Of a stretch of DNA of 64,000 bases, positions 56,403 through 64,000 are shown piece by piece; position 1 is the first letter of the stretch; the number at the start of each line of letters is the position of its first letter. Below the pieces are notes generated by a model. It was not told the DNA's origin. It was given only the letters and a program-made list of their open reading frames with translations, and searched no databases. Source of the stretch: Rhizaria sp. SCN 62-66 (lineage: Eukaryota > Rhizaria, unplaced). The stretch spans positions 82,357-146,356 of the forward strand of contig MEDY01000069.1 in assembly GCA_001724265.1 (NCBI GenBank), in the 5' to 3' direction. The translations under genes and the position numbers were made by a program.

Positions 56403-57754
56403 ATGAGTGACTCAGAGTCCGAGTGGGAGGACGACCCCAATGAGGTCTGCACGGCCCCCATCGCCGTCAAGTCAGAGCTCACACCCTCATCCAACTCGTG
56501 TGCTGCTGATGCGTCCTTGGTCAAGACCGAGGCCCCGATCGAGGCCGCGCTGTCTAACACTGACCGGTGCAAGCTGGCAGTCAAGTCGCGGCGCGAGTAT
56601 CTGTGCCAACTTGACGGGTACGAGAAAGAGATCCTTGCTGCGCTGAAACGCGAAATGAACGTACGTCTCTAGGATTATCAAACAATAGGCTTGGTTTCTC
56701 TTTCGACTTTCGAAAAGAGACGACTCGAATGGTACAATACTTTCAATCAGCGACTGTTGTGTTGATGAGATATCTTTTACTGTATATCAAGAACGCTTAC
56801 TCACCAATTTCTCGTCATACGCAACTCTTTGCTTGAATCGCTTTCTCTCTGCTTCCACACACAGATCACCGCGTCGATCGCGGCCATGTCTTCGCAGTTC
56901 AACCTGGGCGGCAACATCGACCTGGACAAGCTCGTCGCCTTCGCGCCCAACGCCGAAATTGACAAGAAGCGTCGTCCTAACGTGCACATCCGCCTCCGGA
57001 ACCCGCACTGCTCGGCGCAGGTCAACCCCGGTGGCTTCGTGTCGATCCTCGGCGGCCGTTCGCGCTCCGAGATGTACAACGCGTCGCGCCTCGTCGCCGA
57101 GATGGTCGTGCGCTCCCGGGCGTTTGAGCGCGCAACGGTTAAGGACTTTAAGATTAACAACATTGTCATGTCGTGCAAGACCAGGCTCAAGCTGCGGCTC
57201 GACGAGGTCGAGCGCGAGCTGCTGCGCCAGCGCATCGATGCGCATTCCGACATCACCGTGTTCCCGTGCGTGCGCGTGAAGCTCGAGTACCCGCGCAAGC
57301 ACTCGAGCAAGATCTTCTCCACGGGCGCGTTCATCATCATGGGTCTGACGCATATCGCCGATAGCGTCGTGTCGATGAAGGAGCTGTACGAGCTCATCCT
57401 ACGGCTGATGCCGCACACTGAGATGCGCGCTGAAGCGGACGAAGGAGGGGCTGGGGCATCGGTACGTATTGTGGGGCTGTTGAACTTGAGCTGTGTCGCA
57501 TTTTCGCAATTGTTATCAACAAAGCTGGAACCGTAGGAAATCATTCTACATGAACACACATTTGTGAAATATGCTGAGAATTTGTTGTATGAATGTATGT
57601 TGATTTTGTGTGCATCATCAAACTGTTTAGCTCACCTGCATTGTGTCCCGTCTTTCCTCTGCTTAATGCTCGCTTGCTGGTTTTCTAGGGGGATGATGAT
57701 GCCAATATTGCCCCCGAGGACGATTATGACGAATTGATGCACCCTGAGCTATGA
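56403..57754 (+). CDS. divergent TATA-box-binding protein (TBP or TBP-related factor)
   Basis: CDS join(56403..56660, 56865..57461, 57689..57754), 306 residues. Both introns start GTACGT and are phase 0. The N-terminal about 90 residues are acidic then basic and non-conserved. The saddle has two repeats. Repeat 1: ITASIAAMSSQFNLGGNIDLDKL, VHIRLRNPHCSAQVNPGGF, SRSEMYNASRLVAEMV. Repeat 2: DFKINNIVMSCKTRLKLRLD, YPRKHSSKIFSTGAFIIMGL, ELYELILRLMP. The KIFSTGAFIIMG strand keeps the two DNA-intercalating Phe positions of repeat 2; in repeat 1 they are not both present (VNPGGFVSILGG against IFSSGKMVCTG). The small third exon gives an acidic tail (DDDANIAPEDDYDEL). It binds core promoters for Pol I/II/III if it is the main TBP, or a subset if TBP-related. 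Which one cannot be decided from one locus. Confidence 0.82.
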
Positions 57755-58500
57755 GACTAATTGAGCTGAGTGCCTGACCCCTGAGGAAGCGTGTACTTTC
57801 AACAAATGTTGTCTCAAAAGTGAGAACAGACAACTCTGTCACACAATACGTCAACCTAACGTCTTACAGCACTGAACCTAAACAGTAGAAATAGCAACTT
57901 TGAACGATGTGGCACTTTACGCCACAGACTGTGGCACTTTATGTCACGGACTGTGCCCGATAATTTTATTACGGGTTGACATGCAAAGCGTGTCAATTCC
58001 AGCTTTAATACACAACACAAACTTCTGATCGTAACAATGTGTCACGTGTGTTTTACATCTACACACTGTATATGTTAAAGTTGAAAAGTGCGACGCAATG
58101 AGTTGGGGATAAACGTACATTCACGTCAAACAATCGGGACACGCATTATACGCACCCGAGTTTAATGTCTTGCTTGTGGTATCGACCTATATGTGAAAGT
58201 TGAGTGGTGGCTGGTGAGACAAACGAACTTGTGGTGGAACGAAAAGACGTGGGATTGACGATACAAAAACATGTCATAACGTCCACTCCCGTCGTCATAC
58301 CGTGACATGGGTGTTTGGAGGGATTGAAATACGTCGTTTATACTAGCCTTTCTTTTAATATATTCTGAATTTGCGTGTGTCTCGTTCTACGTAGCTTTTC
58401 CTTCAGGCGCTTCCTCCCTGTTCAAATCCCAGAAGTTCGGTCTCCCGTCTTGCCGTCGACACGCTCTTCCTCGAGCCAACGCTGCTCTCAGCGTAGTCTC
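57755..58500. other. intergenic with a short tandem repeat
   Basis: 3' flank of the TBP-like gene and 5' flank of the ABC transporter. AT-rich; holds the 22-bp repeat listed separately and a pyrimidine-rich leader at 58380-58500. No gene seen. Confidence 0.5.
57908..57959. repeat. 2.4 copies of a 22-bp repeat with internal dyads
   Basis: Units at 57908-57929 and 57930-57951 differ at three positions, and a partial third starts at 57952 (TGTGCCCG). The first unit contains GTGGC...GCCAC, so its transcript could form a small stem around CACTTTAC or similar. It lies about 150 bases after the TBP-like stop codon, possibly in the 3' UTR. Confidence 0.8.
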
Positions 58501-61500
58501 ATGTCGGCTCCATCGATTTCTGGCGCCGAATCTCTTAGTCGTACGTCACTCCTCTCCCTGTCTCCTTGCAGTCATCTGCCGACGTAAGTCTGACCTCTCG
58601 TCTCTTACTCGAACCGCCTTTCATCTGCTGGCACTCTGAAATCTGTTGTGGTATACCGTGTAGGTCGCATTTTTGGTGACGATGAGACCCAGAACCCGTT
58701 CCGCAGCCCGTTACTTGCGACCGGCGCTGGACCCGCCCCCGTGGCCCCCTCGCCCTCGGTCCACCACCACCAGCAGCAACAACAGATCCAGCAAGCTCAG
58801 CAACAGCAGCAACAGCCTGGCGATGCGGCGCAGCAGGGCTACGCTCGCCCCGACGGCGTCGGGCTGAGTTTTGACGGCATGGCGACCCCTTCCGTGCCCG
58901 CCTCGGTGGTCGACACGGGCGGCCTGCCTTTCTTGACGCGCTCCCCAGACCAGGTACGGACAACAAAGCGGAGACTCCTCGATATAATCGAGTGCGTTCA
59001 ACAATATTCATTTGTACATCTGAATCAGCGTATCATTTCTTTTATTCAGGTATGTTGTGAGAAATCTAGAATGTCTTATCTCTGAAACATTCACATCTGT
59101 GCCGTAACCCTTCTCTTGACTGGATAGGAACTTTCCGCATTCAGCTCAGCTTTCGGTCTTGCCCTCTCACCTCCCGGCGCTGCCTCACCGGTGTCCACCG
59201 CGTCTCCTGTTGATACTGCGAGCAGTAGCACTAGCGTCAGCCTTGGCGGTGGCACTGGCGCTGCGTCTGGCGCTGGCGCCATCACCGCTGGCCACCCCAG
59301 TCTCGCGCTTGCTCCGGCCAACACATACGCCACAGCTGATGGCGCGGCGTCTGCAAAGCAACAAGGCGCCACAACCCCAATCGTGACGCGCTCGGCCCCA
59401 ACCTCGCTTCCCCTTGCTCTCGATAGCGCCAGCACCAACGCTGCCACCGCCAAGCCTCCGCTCGTGCGCCTGCACTGGCTGCCTGCCGTGGACAAGAAGC
59501 GCCTCCGTTCCGCCCGCGCCGGCGCGAGTCTCGAGAAGGACAAGCCCGCCCGCCGCGCGCCGCAGCCGCAGCCGGCGCCGGCTGTCTTGAAGGGCGGCGC
59601 GTTCACGGCGGTCGACGTGGAGGAAGCCAAGGCCGACCCGTGGTCGGTGCTCGCGAGTACTGTCATCGCGAACGACACCAATGCTGCGAACGTCAACGCA
59701 GGAGGCGTTACTGGTGCTGATGTCTGTGCTGTTGGTGGTGCTGCTGGTGGTGAGACTGTGCTCGACGTCACCGGCACGTACCGCCAGCAAGACGACAGTG
59801 ACCAGGGCGAAGACCACGCCTCCACCGTCGCCGACGACAATCCAGCTGGTGAGAATGATAAAGACGACGATGACGACGACGGGGACGATAACAGTGATCT
59901 GTCGTCGTCTTCCCGCGACCGTCTTAGACGCCGCCGCGGCGTTCGGTCCCACCGTAGCGCCAGCGGCAGCGGTGGCGCCCACGAAGCGTACGGCGCGACC
60001 GCGATCGCCCGCGGCGGCGCGGACGGGTTCGGCTTCACCTCGGCGATGGCCCGCAAGGCCGCTGCGTCCGGCGCCGCGACGGCCCGCGCGTCAGCAAAGC
60101 TCGAGCCGCTGTGGCAGAAGGAGGACCTGAGTGACTTTATCGCGTCGCTGCCGCCGCACCGCCGCGGGCCCGCCGTGGCGGCTGTTGTGGGAGCCTTCGC
60201 GGCGCCCGAGCTGGCAGCGGCGGCGCTGGAGCGCGACGCCGTGGAGCGTGAGCGTGCGCGCCGGGAGGAAAAGGCCGAGGCGGAGGCAGAGGCGATGCGG
60301 GCGGCGGCCACGGCGGCGGCGGCGGCGACCGCGACCGGCGAAGACGAGGAGGGCGCGAACGGGTACGGGCTCGACAAGCGCGTGCAGGAGGAGGAGAAGG
60401 CGCGAGAGGCGGACCGCGAACGCAAGGCCGGCAGCATGTTCCGGATGCTAAAGGAAGCAGGGCCGGAGATTGCGTACATTGCCCCTGGCTTGACTTTCCT
60501 CGCTGTTGCCACTGTCTGTAACCTTGCGGTGCCCAAGTTGCTCGGCGACTTTATCGACCGGCTCAGTGGAGCTCCTGGTACGTTTGTGATGATTTTTCAC
60601 GTTGTCGTAAGCTTAGAATCAACATGACCGATGATTAAAAGCTGAAAACACCTCTTCAACTGCATCTCACTTCTTTCAACTCACCATTGCTCCTGTTATT
60701 GCTCTTTTCTAGGCACGATTACCCAGTCTGGCGCAAACCAGATAATTTACATCATGCTCGTGGTGATGTCCGTGATGACCGTATGCAACTTCCTGTGGAT
60801 GTTTTTTCTCTGGGTGGCCGGTGACCGCATCGTGGCCCGGCTCCGCAAACAGCTCTTCCAGTGCATTCTCATCCGCGAAGTCGCTTTTTTCGACGCGCAC
60901 CGCACTGGCGAGCTGATCTCGCGTCTCTCGGGTGACGTCGTCGTTGTGAACACTGCGCTGACGACTGAGGTCGCCGAACTGGTCCAGCGCTCAGTCATCG
61001 TCTTCGGCGGACTCGCGTACATGTGTTATCTGGCCTGGGACCTGACCCTCATCGCGCTCGGCGTCGCACCCGTCATCGGTCTCGTCGGCTCGCGGCTGGC
61101 GCGGTTCTTCCACTCTCTCGCGCGTCAGTCAAATGACGAGTTGGCCCGCGCCACCACCGTCGCCGAAGAGGCCATCAGCTGCCACCGCACGGTGCGCTCC
61201 TTCTCGCAGGAGCCGCTGATGTGCGCACGCTACGACCGCCACTGCGACGTCGCGTTCCAATACGCGCGCAAGCTCAAGATCGCCAAGGCCGGCCAGCGCG
61301 CGTTCGTCTACTACGCGGGCTCCATCGGCATTGGCTTCCTGCTTTGGTACGGCGCGACCAAGGTCATTAAGGGGGACATGAGCGCCGGTGAGCTGCTCAC
61401 GTTCACCTTCTACGGCCTGCAGCTCGGCGAGAAGACGGGCCAGATGATGGACAACTGGGGCATCCTCAAGGCCGCGACGGGCGCGTCTGCGCGTGTGTTC

Positions 61501-63290
61501 GAGCTCATTGACGACGGCGTCGCGCAAGGTCGCGTGCACCGCAGGCCGCGCGGTGTGGTTCTCAAAAAAGACGCCGAGGCGTATGTGCGCGCTCATTACC
61601 CGCAGGTTGCGGCCGAGATCGACACGCTCGTGGAGCAGAATAAGCTGCAGCTGCAGTCGGCGGCGGAGAGCGCGCACAGCATCTCGTTGTCGCCGTCGGG
61701 CCCGCTGTCGCGCGCGCAATCACTGGCGGGCAAGAAGCATAGCAACGCGACGGACGACAACAATTACAGTCTGCTGGGCGACGATAGCAAGGTCGACCAG
61801 CGCGGCGGCTACATGCGCAGTCAGAACGACGACGTCAAGCACGACACGCTGCCCGAGGGCATCTTCGGCAACGCCAACGAGCCGTACCCCGTCTCCGGCG
61901 CCGCGACCGCGAGTGCTCTGGCAGCTGAGGCGCTGCGCAACTCGCTCAGCAGCAACACATTCACGAGTCGCGCCGGTAGCGTCAGCGGGAGCGTGAGCTC
62001 CAGCGGCCGCAGCGGCAGTGGCGGCGCGACGGCGGCTGCGCGCGCGCTACAATTGCGCGCCGACACGGCCCCCTGGCTGCGGTTCCCGTTGCAGTTCCAC
62101 GACGTGCACTTTGCGTACCCGACACGGCTTAACAAAACGGTCCTCAAGGGCCTCTCGCTCACCCTCGAGCCCGGACAGGTGACCGCGCTCGTCGGCACTT
62201 CTGGCGGCGGCAAGAGCACGATCGTCGCGCTGATCGAGCGGTTCTATGAGCCGCTGCGAGGCTCGGTCACCTGGGGCGGCGTGCCCATTGAGTGTCTCGA
62301 CATGGCGTGGTGGCACCGGCAGGTACGGCGATAGAATTTCCATTCATTTCTTCGATTTTCTCTTTTCTTATGACTTCGTATGCATGTAATGCCTGTCATC
62401 TTATATCGTTGACGTCACTGGGATGCTCACTCATGCCTTGTTGGAACTTGTATTTTCTTCGCTTAGGTCGGTTTTGTGGGGCAGGAACCCGTGCTGTTTT
62501 GCACTACAATTCGCGAGAACATTCTTTTCGGCGTGCTTGGCAAGGGTGACGGCAAAGTCTACACACAGGTACGTTGATCTATTCCTTTGAACAAAACGTT
62601 ACTACATCATCTCTCTAAAGTTCATCATTGTCTTCATTGGCTGTTCACTGATCTATGGCTCACTGCAAAGTTTTCTCGCTTGTTATTGTATTTTGATTAT
62701 TTTAGGCGGATGTGGAGCGCGTAGCCCGTCTGGCGAACGCGCACGACTTCATCTCGGCCTGGCCCCGTGGCTACGACACGATCGTCGGCGAGCGCGGTGC
62801 GCAGATCTCCGGCGGCCAGAAGCAGCGCATCGCGATCGCGCGCGCCATGCTCATGGACCCGCCGATCCTGCTGCTCGACGAGGCGACGTCAGCGCTCGAC
62901 ACCGAGTCGGAGCTGCTCGTGCAGCTGGCGCTCGAGCGGCTGATGAAGGGTCGCACCACGCTCATGATCGCGCATAGGCTGTCGACTGTGCGCAACGCCG
63001 ACGTCGTCGTCGTCGTCGCCGGTGGCGTCGTCGCCGAGAAGGGCAGCCACGAGGAGTTGATGCAGAAGGGCGGCGTCTACGCCAAGCTGGTGTCGCCGCA
63101 GCTCAGCGGCGGCGAGCGCGAGGCAGCGCAGGCGGCGGTCAAGAAGGCCGCTGCGGCTGTGGGCGCTGGCGCTGGCGCTGCTCAGGTTGAGGAGATTGAG
63201 GATGGCAATGGCGGTGACTTTGGTAAAGCGGCTGCGCAGACTATAGGTCACAAGGGCAAGGGCAAGTCGAAGGGGGTCAAGACGAAGTAA
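58501..63290 (+). CDS. ABC half transporter, ABCB (TAP/MDL) type, with a long disordered N terminus
   Basis: CDS of six exons: 58501..58540, 58664..58953, 59128..60577, 60713..62322, 62467..62568, 62706..63290; 1,358 residues. All five donors are GTACGT or GTACGG and every junction keeps phase. Residues 1 to about 550 are disordered: Gln/His-rich near 58760-58820, Asp-rich near 59850-59890, then an Ala/Glu/Arg-rich likely helix near 60200-60430. The membrane domain starts near [16 protein letters not shown] and includes [20 protein letters not shown] and [18 protein letters not shown], typical ABCB-family blocks. The nucleotide-binding domain has Walker [10 protein letters not shown] (about 1087), Q-loop [11 protein letters not shown], signature [16 protein letters not shown] (about 1198), Walker [14 protein letters not shown], and H-loop [15 protein letters not shown] Ser/Ala linker of about 170 residues separates the two domains (61640-62060). 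It must dimerise to work. Substrate and organelle (lysosome, ER or mitochondrion) are not predictable; no clear presequence is seen. Confidence 0.93.
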
Positions 63291-63757
63291 AAGTAGACAG
63301 TTTACAACAGCAGTAGTATGTGCACTTGTGTAGTGCTCAGGAACACCAGTGTTGCTCAAAGTAAGTATCGTTGATTATGAACTAACCTACGATGAAAGAA
63401 ATACAAACGAGAACCAAATTATGTTTGACTTGGTCATAGATGTAAACAATAAGCTTAATATGATTTTATTGTTAAGTGTTTGATGAATGTGCGGGTTTAG
63501 GTATCTTGTAAAGAGTTGACAGGCGCAAACCAGTGTTCGTATTGCCGACAGCAGCACAACGTTAATGTGTACGACTATTCATCGCAAGTATGAGCAGTCA
63601 TGGATGACGTTGCGCGTGTTGATGGGCGTGAGACTAACTAAAGTAACGACTATTGTGTCATAAGACCTCGATGGTTCGAGCGCGGGACGCGAGAAATTAC
63701 TCGTGACTCATGCTATATAGTTTCATTAAGAAAGAGAGATAGAGAAACGCACACAAC
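63291..63757. other. intergenic between convergent ABC transporter and RPL26 genes
   Basis: 3' flanks, AT-rich. A GGTTCGAGC word at about 63671 recalls a tRNA T-loop but no cloverleaf can be drawn around it. No gene seen. Confidence 0.5.
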
Positions 63758-64000
63758 TTAGTCGAGGGCAGCCTTCTTACCGTTGCCGTTGGCACGGTTC
63801 TTGCGGTTGAGGATGGACTGGCGGGAGCCGTTCATGTAGAGGTCGGTGACGACGACGTTGGAGGTGTGGATGGGGACTTGGACAGCGGTGCCGTTGTTCT
63901 TGTCGGTGGTGAGGCCCTCGAGGTGGATGCAGTACTTCTTGCGGTAGACGCCGATAACCTTGAGGTCCTTGCCGTTCTTCTTGGACTTGTTGCCACGGAC
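63758..64000 (-). CDS. RPL26: 60S ribosomal protein L26 (uL24), C-terminal part
   Basis: Eighty residues and a TAA (63758-63760) are visible; the 5' part lies beyond the right edge. The visible part has KVIGVYRKKYCIHLEGLTTD, NGTAVQVPIHTSNVVVTDLY and ILNRKNRANGNGKKAALD, matching eukaryotic RPL26 blocks ([43 protein letters not shown]). uL24 sits near the polypeptide exit tunnel of the large subunit. This part of the frame is uninterrupted. Confidence 0.96.
   Translation of the reverse strand, partial: VRGNKSKKNGKDLKVIGVYRKKYCIHLEGLTTDKNNGTAVQVPIHTSNVVVTDLYMNGSRQSILNRKNRANGNGKKAALD

Noticed and set aside
58410-58435. tRNA-like word GTTCAAATCC
   Set aside because: No cloverleaf in the flanking 80 bases; it lies in the pyrimidine-rich leader of the ABC transporter gene.
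63660-63690. tRNA-like T-loop word GGTTCGAGC
   Set aside because: No acceptor or anticodon stem can be formed around it. In particular no suppressor tRNA with CUA anticodon is found in the window.

Overview
The window is nuclear DNA of a free-living-type, flagellated, mitochondriate protist. Exons are very GC-rich with strong GC3 bias. Introns (about 110-230 nt) and intergenic DNA are AT-rich. I resolve 22 protein genes, about one per 2.9 kb, on both strands, and about 20 spliceosomal introns. Eukaryote-only genes include the Sec15 exocyst subunit, a Sec12-like WD40 protein, epsilon-COP, NAT10/Kre33, protein farnesyltransferase beta, a TBP-like factor and the ciliary coiled-coil protein CCDC146/MBO2. 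I cannot name the lineage from sequence alone. I see no transposon, CRISPR array, tRNA or rRNA gene.

Layout. 1-8715: the end of a huge Ala/Gln/Gly/Ser-rich low-complexity protein. 8951-14043: a membrane-anchored endonuclease/exonuclease/phosphatase-fold protein, then farnesyltransferase beta. 14450-22647 (minus): VTC1/DUF202-like membrane protein, cytosolic isoleucyl-tRNA synthetase, RluA-type pseudouridine synthase. 22924-25305: BOLA3-like Fe-S protein and deoxyribose-phosphate aldolase. 26166-36991: CCDC146, a Mut-7/EXD3-like exonuclease, epsilon-COP and an SMP lipid-transfer protein. 37575-44385: quinolinate phosphoribosyltransferase, a small secreted orphan, lysyl-tRNA synthetase, a cathepsin-like protease. 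44976-55467: Sec15, NAT10, Sec12/PREB. 56403-64000: TBP-like factor, ABCB-type half transporter, and the end of ribosomal protein uL24/RPL26 running in from the right edge. Genes are a mix of housekeeping functions; no operon-like or pathway cluster is evident, though three early-secretory/exocytic genes (epsilon-COP, Sec15, Sec12) lie within 22 kb.

The main discovery is the genetic code. Three genes are interrupted by a single in-frame TAG, with no intron boundary and with clear coding sequence and homology continuing in the same frame. In lysyl-tRNA synthetase the TAG replaces the invariant lysine-binding glutamate of the FTTC-E-FY motif. In the RluA-type pseudouridine synthase it replaces the conserved Glu of the LY-E-DEH motif. 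The third TAG is in the nuclease-fold gene. All 22 genes whose ends are visible stop at TGA (12) or TAA (10), none at TAG, and no gene is interrupted by TAA or TGA. The simplest reading is a nuclear code in which UAG means glutamate while UAA and UGA both remain stops. I know of no listed code table with exactly that combination.

A second genome-level oddity is the 5' splice site. Of 20 well-supported introns, 14 begin GTACGT and 3 more begin GTACGG or GTACGC, instead of the usual GTAAGT/GTATGT.
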